Assembly: GCA_030544215.1 (NCBI GenBank)
Contig: JARZZO010000004.1
Span: forward strand, 44,443,980 to 44,507,979
Reading direction: 5' to 3'
Source of the DNA: Zantedeschia hybrid cultivar
Lineage: Eukaryota > Streptophyta > Magnoliopsida > Alismatales > Araceae
Length of the DNA: 64,000 bases
The notes below the pieces were generated by a model. That model did not search any database, had not been told where the DNA came from, and was given only the letters and a program-made list of their open reading frames with translations. The first letter of the stretch is position 1, and every line of letters begins with the position of its first letter. Both the position numbers and the translations under genes were made by a program. Positions 11,111 through 22,800 of the stretch are shown here, piece by piece.

Positions 11111-12330
11111 TCCTAACACACATATGCATAGGGTAGATTTAACACATATACTGGAAGAGTAGAAAGAAGGGAAAGCCAACAGACTAACTGGCCTGCTAGA
11201 CAACAAGGCTCATTTCCCAACGGTTCATAGGATCAGCACCAGTATGCTAATATGGATCCTTCACTCTTGATCCTGCCCCGAGTGAAGAAAGCCTCACAAC
11301 TAACAGACCTAGTAGTATGATGATATGTTGGTCCCCATGACCCTCCGGAGATGGGAGCCCACACCTAGCCCATAAGAAGGTAGGTTGGCTACTTTGTACA
11401 TGGATGGGGCATGGAACTGGGCCCATTGATGGTAACACGACAACGAGAAGATAGGTAGGCGGCGAGTCGCTGCCGTATGGCCAATAGGATGGCAGTTATG
11501 CGGGAATCCAATCCAATTGTCGACGAGGGACGCTACGGATAAGACGATGGGGCATCACGTGGAGGCAGTAGGCGATCTTGATGAGGAGAACTCATGCTGG
11601 GAGGGAGGTCGGGGCGCCACGTGGTGCGACAAATGATGAGGCACTACGGCGGCTAGGCGGGGGTTCGTCCAAGCATAGTTGACAACGAGGATGACAACGA
11701 ACCACCGCAGGGCGCCACCACATGGCACAAGAGACGGGCGCGACGCTTCCGTCGAGGCACCTTGGTCGAGGATGCCCGGTAGTGGGGTGGGCATCTCGGC
11801 ACCACTGACGAAGCGCTTAGGCACGAGTGTGCCTTGGCCGACGCGTGTCGGCAGTAGGAGGCACTCGAGCGTGGGCTTGAGTGACGATGTAAACGGTGAC
11901 AAAATACGTCGCCATGACGCATGCCCCGGCCGGGATCCGAGGTGGACTAGAGCTTGGCGGGAGTAGGCCTTTGCACGCCGCGTGGTATAGAGATGATGAA
12001 GGGGCAACGGTTTGGTCGGGCTCGTGTCCAATCGCAGCAGACAATTAGGGCTCGAACGGCGATGTCAGGGGGGTAGTGAAAACCCCCTTACGGGTGTGTG
12101 GTAGGGGCGATGATGGCGGCGGTGTCTTCAACAGAAGTGAGAGAGAGAATGGAAAAAGGCATGAAGGCTAAGGGAGATAGTAGAAGAAGACAGGGGAAGA
12201 ATACCATACGAACAAGGGAGAAGGTAGGGAGGAAGAAGATGAGATATAGAGCTTTACACCCCTTCTTTTCTCATAAGCCCATTATAGGCTCTACACACAC
12301 GTACACAACAGTGGCGGCCAAACTTGCTGT
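11111..12330 (-). repeat. Left arm of a long imperfect inverted repeat (LTR/leader-like)
   Basis: Read on the minus strand, this arm matches 14,790-15,800 and then 17,700-17,945 on the plus strand. Shared landmarks are GGCCGCCACTGTTGT, GAGAAAAGAAGGGGTGTAAAGC, a CTTCTTCCTCCCTAC tract, TACATCGTCACTC.AGCCCACGCTCGA, and GTCTGTTGGCTTTCCC at its outer edge. The plus-strand ORFs across it are translation artefacts of GC-rich sequence. It may be LTR plus leader from an element related to those at 7,591-11,110, in opposite orientation to the gypsy remnant beside it. Confidence 0.65.
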
Positions 12331-13056
12331 CTCTATGACTAAAAGATTGGTCTTGGTTTCTCTTTTATATGTTGAACTTCTTTATGTTTGGGAACCCAAA
12401 CTTGTTTCACTGGTTGCCTATGAAAATGTTTTGTCTTATGCCAATACAATGGTTCGTGATCTTTTTCTTGCTCTTCTAATATCTTAGCTTTGGCTCTTTC
12501 TTTTCTAGCTTTCCTTTCATTTCTTATCCTTGTCCATATCCTCAAAGACCTGGAAAGAATTTTGAACTAGAACATTTGGGACCAACTTGTCCCTGGAGGT
12601 GTTAATGCCACTACCATCTAAAAGGATTCACAGAGTGCTAATAAGAACTGACTTCTTTGTTCTGGACAACTGTGCAAAGACTGTCCTCAACTTAAAATGA
12701 AGCTTCTGATTCTTTCGAATGATCTTTCAGTATTGCTTTGAGGATGATGCAGTCTCACTGTAAATGACCTAACAATTGACAATTTGTCCTTGAGATGCAT
12801 AAGAAAGAGACTCATACTGTATGAAAACCACACTGAGAAAGTTCGAACAACCAGTGATGGGAGAGAAGCTCTTAAATCCCAAAAGTACCGCCAGGTAGCC
12901 GTAGCGAGTATGATTCTTGATCGCTAGAGGACCAAAGAAAATCTTTGGTTTCATTGAGCCTCCTGTAATAAATCAAAGAGACAAGCAATAACTTTAAGGA
13001 ATGAGTGTTAGCTTGGTTCTTCCGATGAGAAGATGAAGGGAGGAGGACGAGTCCCA
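12331..13056. other. Unassigned sequence between the inverted arm and gypsy integrase
   Basis: No recognised domain. A 68-codon minus-strand ORF near 12,339-12,545 (Lys/Glu-rich, with WVPKHKEV) is unassigned. By position it could be eroded internal retrotransposon sequence. Confidence 0.35.
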
Positions 13057-14520
13057 TTGGACGTGCTATTTAGGAGGTGCATACCGGTGGTCTGGCTGGT
13101 CATTTTAGGTGGAACATGACCATCGAATTAGTTGAGCACCCTTCTTATGCGCCTGAAGCGCGATGTGGCCCAGATTGTCTCTTAGTGCCGCACTTGTGCC
13201 ACGACAAAGTAGAAGAAGTAGAATACTAGCTTGTACACTCCCCTCCCTGTGCCTGACCATCCATGGCAGGATGTTAGCATATACTTTATCTTAGGCTTGC
13301 CACGAACTGTCCATAGCTTGATTCCATCTTGGTTGTCGTTGATCGGTTCTCCAAAATGGCTCATTTTATCCCCTGTTCTAAGACATTTGATACGTCTTGA
13401 GTAGCTCATCTTTTCTATGAGATAAGGGAGTTGTTCGTTTACATAGGCTGCCGAAGACCATCCTCTCTGATAGGGATATTCGATTTGTTAGCTATTTTTG
13501 GAAGACCTTTTAGCATTTTTTGGGTATCAAGTCAAGTTTTCTACTACTTACCATCCCCAGATTGATGGGTAGATTGAAATTGTTAATAGAAGTATGGGTG
13601 ATTTGTTGCATTGTCTAGTTGGCTAGCACACACGTAGTTGAGATCAGGTCTTAAAGCATGTTGAGTTTGCATATAATAGTTCGTCAATAGGTTTATTAGC
13701 ATAAGCCCATTTGAGATAGTCACAAGTTATATACCTAGGGGACCCATAGACCTTGTTTCCTTGCCTGTCCAGTCACGCATTTTAGAGTTTGCATGGTCGC
13801 TAGCTGAGCATATTAGGAGTCTTCATGATAACATTTGCTATTACATCGAGATTAATAATGAATACTATAAATGATGGTTGATGCACATCGACGACGACAG
13901 GAGTTCCAGTAGGGCGACTATGTGATGATCAGGGTAAGACCTGAACGGTTTTCATTTGGAACCGTAAAGAAGCTGCAAGCTCGAGGAGTCGGTCCATTCA
14001 AAGTGCTAAAACAAGTCGGACCGAATGTGTACATCACGGACCTACTCTCAGAGTATGACATCAGTGTCACATTTAACATCTCAGATTTGATAGCCTACCG
14101 GGACTCGACAATAATTCTCAATGACCTGTTTGAGCCTTCTCCTCCTTTTGAGAGTGACCTCACCCATGAATCTCCACTTCCAGCCCCTATTCCAGCATGG
14201 CATGCGTAGATTAACCATATATTGGATGAATAGGTTATTACTTCTAGGGATGGGGCCTGTCAGCGTCACTTGATATGCTGGAGAGCAAGGTGATTTGCTG
14301 GGGAGGGAGGTCGTCTACCGAGGACACATGGATCACTTATGAGGAGTTGCAGCAAATTGACCCGAATCTCTTGGAGCGCTATTAGAGTGCTGGGAATCTT
14401 GCTCGACGGGGTCGAGTTCTTCCCAACTGGGAGGATTGACGAGGACACTCGACCGCAAGTTCGCTTCGATCATATTTACTACCACTGCCAGACGTCAGCA
14501 ACAGAGTGAACAACATTGTG
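13057..14520 (+). pseudogene. Ty3/gypsy chromovirus integrase remnant with chromodomain
   Basis: Reads as the 3' end of a gypsy pol in shifting frames. In order: a decayed integrase zinc-finger region (LKRDVAQIVS then CRTC, about 13,150-13,200), the integrase core opening [16 protein letters not shown] (13,231), [16 protein letters not shown], and a TYHPQ-like stretch. Next comes the C-terminal GPY/F region (MIRVRPERF..GTVKKL.ARGVGPFKVL..VGPN, 13,922-14,100). Last is a chromodomain-like tail (SRDGACQRHLICWRA, then TWITYEELQQIDPNLLERY after a frameshift). Chromodomains on integrase define chromoviruses, which use them in target-site choice. Many stops and frameshifts make it inactive. Reverse transcriptase and gag are missing. 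Confidence 0.85.
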
Positions 14521-14789
14521 ATTGTGAGATGCTTATTGGTATATTTGCTCTTTTATTTTGGATCTTTAGGCTTATAATAGACCCATTTGATGTATTTGCA
14601 CTTTTATTTTAGAGTCATGAACTAGAGATAGGCCCATTTGTAGCCCATGTAGTTTTCCTATTTTTCTGTAATTGTTTGCACTTTTTTTTAGGTATAAGGG
14701 TAGAGTGGTCATTTGGGGATCCTAGGCCTTCCTCTTTGAGAGCCTATATATATCTATGTATGCCCAATTGGGAAACCTGATGATTGCTA
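14521..14789 (+). repeat. Probable 3' LTR start of the gypsy remnant
   Basis: Follows the pol end directly. It carries phrases also found (complemented) in the minus-strand LTRs at 7,820-8,040, including the ATTTTTCTGTAATTGTTTGCAC-like block and GAGAGCCTATATATATCTATG, a likely TATA element. Exact LTR borders were not resolved. Confidence 0.45.
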
Positions 14790-15800
14790 ATGGAAAGGTT
14801 GCTTTGGCCGTCACTGTTGTATGTGTGTATGTGGAGCCCGTGATGGGCCTGTGAGAAAAGAAGGGATGTAAAGCCTCAGGTCTCGTCTTCTTCCTCCCTA
14901 CTTCCTCCCCTACTCGTTTGGTCTTCTTCCCATCTTCTTCTACTCTCTCCCTTGGCCTCCATGCCTTCTTCCATTCCCTCTCTCGCTTATCTTCGAAGAC
15001 ACCGCCGCCATCACCCCTGCCACGCGCCTACAAGGGTGTTTTTGTTGGCCCCTCCGAACATCGTCGTTCGAGCCCTAATTGTCAGGTGCGATCGGACATG
15101 AGCACGACCAGTCACTGCCCCGCCATTATCTCTACGCCATGCGGCGTACGAGGCCCACTCCTGCGAAGCTCCGATCCATCTTAGATCTCGGCCAGGGCAT
15201 GCGTCACAGCGACGTGTTTCGTCGCTGCTTACATCGTCACTCGAGCCCACACTCGACTGCCTCCCACCCTACCGCCGACATGCGTAAGCCAAGGCCAACT
15301 CATGCCTGAGCACTACGTCGCTCGTGGTGAGACGCCTGCCCTGCCACCGGACAGCCTTGATCGAGGCACCTTGACATAAGTGCCGCGCCCGTCTCCTGTG
15401 CCACGCGGTGCCCTACAGTGATTTGTCGTCGTCCTCATTGTCAATCGTGCCTGGGCGAACCTGCTTGCCTGCCGCGGCGCCATCAGCGCCTCATCATTTT
15501 CCGCGCCACGCAACGCCCTGACCTCCCTCTTAACCCAAGTTCGCCTTGACAAGGTCGCCCACTGCCTCCACATACGCCCCATTGCCTTATTTGCAGCATC
15601 CCTCATTGACGATTGGATCAGATTCCCATCTAGTCACCATCGCGTTGGCCATGCGGCAGTGACCCATCGCCTATCTATCTTTCTCATTGCCATGTGTCCA
15701 TCAACGGGTCCAGCCGTAGGCCCATCACTGCACGGATCCACTGCCTATCTGGGCTTGGCACTAGCCAGCCCACCTGCTTGTGGGCTGAGTTTGGGATCCC
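14790..15800 (+). repeat. Right arm of the long inverted repeat, proximal part
   Basis: Complementary to 11,340-12,330. It begins TTGGCCGTCACTGTTGTATG, runs through GAGAAAAGAAGGGATGTAAAGC and the CTTCTTCC tract, and reaches GGGCTGAGTTTGGGATCCCAT, where similarity to the left arm stops because another sequence is inserted. Similarity resumes at about 17,700. Confidence 0.65.
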
Positions 15801-15902
15801 ATATTGCCATATTGGGAGGGTGTTGGACCCTTTATAAAGAAAGGGGGGAGGAGAAGCGCCCCCCCCGGTTCCCAAACTGGTGGGGGGTCCAAGGCCGGTG
15901 GC

Positions 15903-15932
15903 TACCCCCACCGGTTGGAACCGGTGGGGGTA
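15903..15932. repeat. Perfect 14-bp-stem hairpin
   Basis: TACCCCCACCGGTT, a GG loop, then AACCGGTGGGGGTA. The GGTGGGGGTACC motif recurs nearby (about 16,027-16,110) in variant forms. Confidence 0.85.
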
Positions 15933-16639
15933 CCCACTGGACCCCTCCCACTCTCTCACTCTCTCTCTTCTCTCACCCTTATTAATTTTTTAAAAAAAAG
16001 AAAAGGAAGGAGAGAGAGGCAAACTGGTGGGTACCCCCCACCTCAAGGATTCAAACGGTGGCACCCCCCACCTCAAAGTCCTACGGTGGGTACCCCTACC
16101 GGTTGAGGCCCCCATGGCCTATAAATACTCCTCAAGGGGTAAGAAGAACTCCATGCCCATTTGGCCCAAAATTTCCTTGGGGAAACTCTGTCCATTTGAA
16201 GACCAAATCCGGTGCTCTTGCCCGGGTTTGCTGCGTTTGGAGGATATTTTTCGTCTTGAAGGCTCTCTTCCTAAGGTTTATTCCTAAAGGGGAAGCTCTG
16301 CCGAATTTATATTGTAAAATCGCCGTTTTATAAGACGGGATTATGTCGAAATAATGAATGAAATGCCAATATTTGTTCTTTGAGCATATATGTGTGCATG
16401 TGTGTTCATGAAACTATTACTTAAGTAACACTATGTTATTATATTTTTACATACATAATTAATTAGTTTAATAACTAATTAAAATACATAATTAAATATT
16501 CTAAAATATCATTGGCCCCACCCCATACATAATTAATCATAGACTCATAATCAAAACTCAATAATGAAACATTGAGACATAAAATAATATACTTAAGTTA
16601 AAAATGACTTAAATACCTCCCATACTTAATTAATTAATA

Positions 16640-16950
16640 AAATCTGCAAAAAATCAGTAAAATGAATATAAAAATCAGAAAAATTCTGTAAAAATCAGTA
16701 ATACTGTAAAAATCAGGAAACCAAATCTGAAAATTACATAAACCCAAAAATATGACTTAAATATCTTTCATATATCCAATTAATTAATAAAAATAAGTAA
16801 AATTAATAAAAAATCAGTAAAAATCAGTAAAAATCAGTAAAAAAACAGAGAACTAAATCTGAAAAATATAAAATTTCCGAAATGATCAAAATGCCCCTAG
16901 AACTTAATAAAATTACAAAAATACCCTCACTCATGATAAAAATCTGTAAA
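16640..16950. repeat. Short direct repeats of AAAATCAGTA
   Basis: A 10-bp unit occurs four times in a row near 16,809-16,848 and is scattered on both sides, in strongly A-rich DNA. Confidence 0.75.
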
Positions 16951-17699
16951 AATCACAGAAAATTCTTAAAAAATATCAAAATTTCTCCTATGCCCAAAAT
17001 ACCCTCCAAACCTTAATAAGATGGGTAAAATTATCAAAATTCCCTCAGTATGATAAAAATAAATAAAAATCTCAGAAAATATAAAAATAGACTCAGTCTA
17101 ATAAACCCGATTTAAGGTAAAATTACCAAAATACCCTTATAACTTAAATATGTCTAAAATGATCCTAAAATACATTCTAAGGGTTTTCAAGTTTCCCTAA
17201 AATGCTAAAAAACTTAGTGACTATAATACCCCTATACCCTCCAACTTGGCATAATTACAAAAATACCCTTATAGGTTTAAAATACTTTGAATCAATCCAG
17301 ATAACTCAGAGTTAATCCAAAATATCTTAAAAAGTCCCCCAATCAATTATAAACCCATCCTAAACTTGGGTGAGGCCGAGAACTCAACCTAAAACATATC
17401 TTCATATGCTTGTGCTGCCTGTAGTAGTAGTGTTGCATGTTATAAGGGCATCAACGGACAGTTAATCAAGGGTTGTCGAGCGGTTGCTTGACGTAATTAA
17501 CACTGATCGAGGTCAGTGGAGAGAGGTCATATACTCGGATCTTCGTCTGATCCGAAGTTCCGGACTCCCTGAGGGTTAATCCCAAGCTCTCATAGTCCAA
17601 AAATAAAATACATAAAATTGACCTATATTTCTCCAGATAAAAACAAAAACCCCAAAACGATAAGGATTTTTTAAATAATCCAATAGGAGAGACAGCTAG

Positions 17700-17945
17700 G
17701 TTAGGTTCCAAACAGAGGGCCATGGCAACTAGCAGATCATCAGGCTTCCAGGTCCATAAGTAGTAAGGCTTTCATCACTTGGGGCCAGACAGGAGTGGAG
17801 GATCCATGTTGGCGTACTAGTGTTGTCCTGTGAACCCGAGAAACGAGCCCTGCTGTCCAGTAGGCCGATTAGTCTGTTGGCTTTCCCTTTTCTCTGCTCT
17901 TCTAGTATATGTGTTAAATCTGCCCCGTGCAAGTGTGTGTTAAGA
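17700..17945 (+). repeat. Distal part of the right inverted arm
   Basis: Complementary to 11,111-11,340. Shared landmarks are GGATCCATGTTGGCGTACTAG, GTCTGTTGGCTTTCCC and TATATGTGTTAAATCTGCCC. Confidence 0.6.
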
Positions 17946-18212
17946 TTTTAGCTCGTTGCTAATTAGTCACTGCTGATTGTGTGAATGTAAGGGTCTTATC
18001 CTGAGGTACCCATTTTTGTGAGTTGATGTGGTTGTTGATGCCCTAGGCTATTGGTAGTCCTCTCTACCATCGATCCATTCGCTGGGATGGACAGCTTCTT
18101 TAGTTTGCATTTCTTGTTATATTCACATACTATCTTTCATGGAAAACTGTGCCCATTTGTGTTCGTTTGCTGTCCACTGTGGTGTTGCTTGCTGATCTTG
18201 GTAGATTGATAG
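17946..18212. other. Spacer before the 4.5-kb duplication
   Basis: No gene, repeat or element end recognised. Confidence 0.4.
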
Positions 18213-19509
18213 TTCTTACCTTTCTAACTATTCGGAAAGAAGTTGCGCATTCATACGGTGTTGCAAGGAAGACTGGGTTAGTAGAACTCCTTCTTACAAA
18301 GAGAAGAATTCAAGCGCTGTTGATTCTTGCACTTTCACTTTTAGAGCAGGAGTGATAGTGGTCACAACTATTTATAATTACTATTTATATTGAGTCAGAA
18401 ACAACGGCAACTAAAGCACCGCTTAATTGAAAAATTAGCCAAAGAAGGAATAAGACTGGAAATGGAGACAACAGCTCCTACGAGTACTCTAGCAGTAGGT
18501 ATTCAAACAACTGGATCGTTCGATAGGGATGAATAGTCATTCTACCTCCCCCTTTCCTATAATAGTATGGGGTAGTCTTTTTCTTTATTGTTGCTGCGAA
18601 TGACTCTGCTATTACTCTGAACTTGCTAGCTTGCGAGATTAGGTTACTTACAGCAGGCGGATTCATTCAATCTTTCTTGTTCCATTCCTTTGTTTTGACA
18701 TTCCTTACCCGTGAAAGTGATAGTCTTTCCAATCTAAATGTGGGACATTCTTTAGACTAGCTGAGATGGTGAAGTGTCCAACACATGTGTTTAACCCTCA
18801 GGAAAAAGATTACGTTCACTCTTAGATGCCATGAGGGGCCCCACCCCATATGGAAATGTTCACTAAATTACTTAATTACTTCATTCTCTTCTTCCGGATT
18901 CCTATCCTTTTCAGTATTCGCCGTTGGGTTATCAGATCTTATATGTGCATGCTTGAAGACTTTTCCTTGTCCCCTTCAATGGGGAAAAAAATCAATATCC
19001 TCATTGGTGCCCTGTTGATAAAGTCAAAGTCCATCCTCTCACTTCCAACTCCCATTGGTCGCAGCTCTCTCACTAACGTATCGTTCTAGCTATTTCAAAT
19101 CCTCTCGCTATCGCTCCCATAGAAGTTGAAGTGTTTGATGGCCTTCTTTCCGTTTTCACTTCGCCTACAAGCAAGTTGACTCTTTCTCTTTATGTCTTTT
19201 GATGTTAGGACAAATGCATCTAGTTTCATTTCAATCTTAACTCCTGTAATAAAGATAAAAGTCCCATGTGTTTCATTCTCTTTATACCGATATAATATTT
19301 CTATTTGAATAAGTTCTATTACTAGTAGTAGTAGTAGAAAAAGTGACAATAAACTAGGGCAACACCAATCAAGCACGTAGCCGGATAGTCTGTTCTAAAG
19401 CTAGTTCCAGGTGGGGTTGGAGCTTATGCCCTTTTTTTGAGTGAATCGGGAATATGACTATACTTTTCTCTTCTCTCTTATATTATTTTCTAATAGGGGA
19501 AATGACTAC

Positions 19510-20300
19510 TGTTTGAATGGGATCAAGCTTGCCAAAATGCTTTCGACGGCATCAAAGCATATATAATGAAATCTCTAGTCCTCATGAGTTTGAAAAAAGG
19601 CAAGCCACTACTTATATGTATCAATCAGGGTGCTAAATGGTTCCTAGGCTATTCTCCCCACCCAACAGTATGAACAAGGGAAGGAGAACACACTATACTA
19701 TGAGTTGGACCCTAGTTGAAGCAGAATTCAAGTACACTCCAATAGATAAAACATGTCTAGCTTTCATGTTCGACTTACAAAAGCTTTAGAATTATCTGTT
19801 GGAACATAGAAAAAAGCTAATCTCCAAGGCAAACCTCCTCAAGTACATCATGTCTTGGCTAACTCTATCCGGGTAGATTTAAAAAAGAATAAGTCTTACT
19901 ATTCGTGTTCCAGCTTGAATATGTATGGTAGATTTCTTGCCTTACAAGGGGCACCCTGCTCCAGAAAATTCTCCGCTTGCAACTGACCTCAAGGGATAGA
20001 AAATGCACTTTGTCAAAGTATCAAGGAGCCTGAACAGTTAAAAGCAATCTGATATGAAGGAAGCCGGGATTGGCATAGTCTTCCTGACACCAGATGAAGC
20101 CATTATCCCCTGCTCCTTTGCTTTGGCAGGATAATGCTCCAATAACATGGGCGAATAAGAATTCGTGATCTCAGAACTTGAGTTAGCCTTGCAGTTCCGG
20201 ATTGAAGAATTGACACTCGGAATTGATAGTAAAAAAACTCTGAGGAGAATATGTAGTGAGAAAAGTCAATCTCATACCCTATCATAAAAGGGCAGACTAA
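19510..20300 (+). pseudogene. Ty3/gypsy RT end and RNase H remnant, copy A
   Basis: In shifting frames: FEWDQACQNAFDGIKAYI, which matches the end of gypsy reverse transcriptase, then KPLLICI, KENTLYYELDP, YTPIDKTCLAF and LEHRKKLISKANLLKYIMS. About 250 bp later comes an RNase H-like block (VFLTPDEAIIP, SFALA, then ISELELALQFRIEELTLGID). Tat-type Ty3/gypsy elements show this order. Several in-frame stops and frameshifts occur, so it is inactive. Confidence 0.75.
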
Positions 20301-20559
20301 ACGTGTCCTAGTTCCGAACGATTAATATCTTCCACATCCGAAAGGGGTGAAGGCTTAAGAAGACTCGCTCGCAGGCTTGCTTGGCAGTTGCTTTGATTCT
20401 CTCGTCTAAAAAGACTGTGACTATCATGGTCAAGGAACAAAGGGTCTTGAAACCTCCCCGCGTAATCACCCTGGCGGAGCCAGTTAACATGATAACTGCT
20501 AAAGGAGGCAAGGAAGATTGGTGAGAACCGTTCTAAACTACCTTCAGCACGGAAGGCTA

Positions 20560-20800
20560 CCTGAAGATTGAGTTAAACGGGCCCAAAGTGACAAATGCAG
20601 CTCAAAAGGCTAGGATATTACTGGCCAACCATGACAATTGCATTGAATACACCAAAAGCTTCAAGACTTGTAAGTACCACGCAGACTATATTCACCCGCC
20701 TCCAGAATCATTGTACGTCAGAACGTGCTTATGGCCGTTTGCCCTTTGGGCTGGGGGATGGATATCATCGTAGCTTGTCCTTAACAAGATAGTAATGAGC
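20560..20800 (+). pseudogene. Ty3/gypsy integrase N-terminal remnant, copy A
   Basis: MQLKRLGYYWPTM in one frame continues in another as NCIEYTKSFKTCKYHADYIH and PPESL, then WPF and a WGMDII-like string. This is the zinc-binding start of integrase followed by the core start. The first cysteine of the usual CxxC pair is Phe (KSFKTC) in this copy and in the one at 54,405, so that loss predates the duplication. Confidence 0.75.
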
Positions 20801-22800
20801 GACCAACCTCAAGAAAAAATTGACCTTTTCATTTTCTTTCAGGTACCGTCCAAGTTGCATTATAGAAGTGTATGTCTTGTCTAACAAACCTCTATGCCTT
20901 GAGGGGACTTAGTTGCCTCCCCAGGGTCATCCCTCTGCTACAAGACTCTGCTAAGGACCTTATGTACCACAACTGTCATACGATACCTCTCTAGAGGAGA
21001 TACCATCTTAGAGTATAATATAGAAAAATGTCAACTTTAGTACGTATAGCAGCAATCCCAAGTCTTCAAGATATGCCTTTTCTCTATAATATAAAAGGCT
21101 ATACGCTCCCTTCGCTTCCCATTCAATTGGTGAAGAGGTCCATTGTGCCTTCCTCTTCCTCTGTCATCTGAAATCGTTTAAGATTGGACCCTTTTTACTG
21201 AACGCTAACCTACTCTCAGTTTGAAATCCAAGATCTTTGTTCCAATTCGTTAGCTTAGAGGGTTGACTTTCTTATCATATGGCTGTTTTCCTGCCTATGC
21301 ATGAAAACGAGCAACTAGAACAATTTCATTGCCTTAAGTATGGGCGATAGGTAAGGAAGCTTTTTGGGACTCTTTTCTATTCTCCTAATAAATTCTTGTT
21401 TGCGAGGCGCGATAGCGAAAGTGAAATGAAAAAGCTTGACTGCAACAACACCTAAATGCGGCCGTGATTTTTTATACGACAGACCATCCAAGGGAATCCC
21501 AGATGGTTTGTACTTGCTTTTTTCGGCTTTCCTTGCATTTAAGATGGGAGATAAGGAAACTCAGACCGCAAGCTCAGGCGCTTGGTTGGATAAACTACCT
21601 TAGCAAGCTCCATGCTCTCGAAGGAAAACGGGTAGAGAGGAAAACAAAGCAATAAGTGTTTGTCGCATCATACCGTGAGGACTTACGCTTAGCGAATCCC
21701 CTTGCTTTTATGAAATAGTACGATCTTTGGACATGGGAGAGAGATTTGATTTTTTAATGACATTTTCTTCTTGTTTACTTAAACATCTGGGAATGAAGAG
21801 GATGGAAAGCTGACTTCTTCCCTTTCACATGGGTAGGGTACTTGGGTACGCTATGAAAAGCAGAGAGAAAGAGTAATCTAAACCGAAGCACATGAAGAAG
21901 CAATAGATGACTTACTATTTTCATGCCTTTCTTTGTGTTATACCTCTTAAAAGACGGTTAAACACAACCAAAGGTAGGAAAGAGAAAATGGGCCAAATCG
22001 CCTGCTAGAGAAGAAGGTCTTAGGGAATCGATCTAGACTAGATGAGATGCCGGTGCCATTCAACTAGCTGCCAAAACGAGTTCAAGAGATGAGGATCTAG
22101 GTAGTGGAGTCATCCAAGGGTGGGTGGTATGTTTCTTATCCCGGATTGGGAGGTTTAACGCTAATCGATGGATTTCACTGGGGTGTGAGAGTGCGGCATA
22201 TCGTAAGGCCTGAACTAGATATCTCATTCCTTTCTAGTTGATATCGTATTCACGTAAGGTAATCCAAAAGGACAGTTTCTTTCATCCATTTAGTGGGATT
22301 GCTATTTTCTTTTCCAAGAAAGGAGGCGGCAGTAGAAGCATTCTTTTTAAAGAATGATGAGTCGAATGCTAAAAGCACTTGTTGACCGAAATAAATGGCT
22401 AAGGACCGTGTATTCAACCGTCAGCTAACTATTCGCCTTTTGGTTAACAAGGCTTGGGTGCATCCAACATGCTTTTTTTGTACTCTGCAAACCTTGATAA
22501 CCACCCGTCCCTCTTTGAAGAAGGAGCATCACTATTTAGAAAAGACTTCCACTCCTAAACACGGAATAATCAGACGAGTCAAATCCCACACTGGAAGCCC
22601 CAGTTACTGATCTTAACTTGGTGGTTCAGACCTGATCCCTCAGATCATGAGGACTTGCAAGTCCTAGTAAAGGTAGATAACTAGAAGTCTCTGGATGTTG
22701 CTGTGGGAATGGTGGAAAAGCCATTGGTTCTGGTGGAAGAAGAATTGAATATGAACTCAAGCGTGCCCAGCTAAGAGAGCTTGCTGAACTGAACAAAACA

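Larger units (their letters stand above)
15800..17700. mobile_element. LTR-like insertion splitting the right inverted arm
   Basis: This 1.9-kb segment interrupts the arm and has no counterpart in the left arm. It contains two TATA-like sites (TTTATAAAGAAAGG near 15,830 and CCTATAAATACTCC near 16,120), pyrimidine-rich leader-like DNA and a perfect hairpin at 15,903-15,932. Beyond 16,400 it is AT-rich with many AAAATCAGTA and AAAATACCCTC repeats. This composition fits an LTR or solo LTR. Ends and target duplication were not confirmed. Confidence 0.45.
18213..22800 (+). repeat. Large direct duplication, copy A (4.6 kb)
   Basis: Colinear with 52,204-56,522 in the same orientation. It starts TTCTTACCTTTCT.ACTATTCGG and ends GAGAGCTTGCTGA.CTGAACA.AACA. 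Copy A has about 210 bp near 20,237-20,450 that is missing from copy B, and lacks insertions found in copy B near 53,883, 53,985 and 54,612-54,715. The duplicated unit includes Ty3/gypsy RNase H and integrase fragments (annotated separately). Short identical ORFs of 60-93 codons in both copies look like untranslated shared sequence. Confidence 0.9.

Noticed and set aside
11555..12044. Overlapping ORFs of 75-158 codons as genes
   Set aside because: They lie in GC-rich inverted-repeat DNA. The complementary arm encodes similar strings with different frames and stops, as expected for noncoding sequence.
18785..19376. Small ORFs of 77, 79 and 93 codons conserved in both duplicates as real proteins
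   Set aside because: They are conserved because the DNA block is nearly identical, not because of codon-level constraint. They overlap on both strands and match no family.
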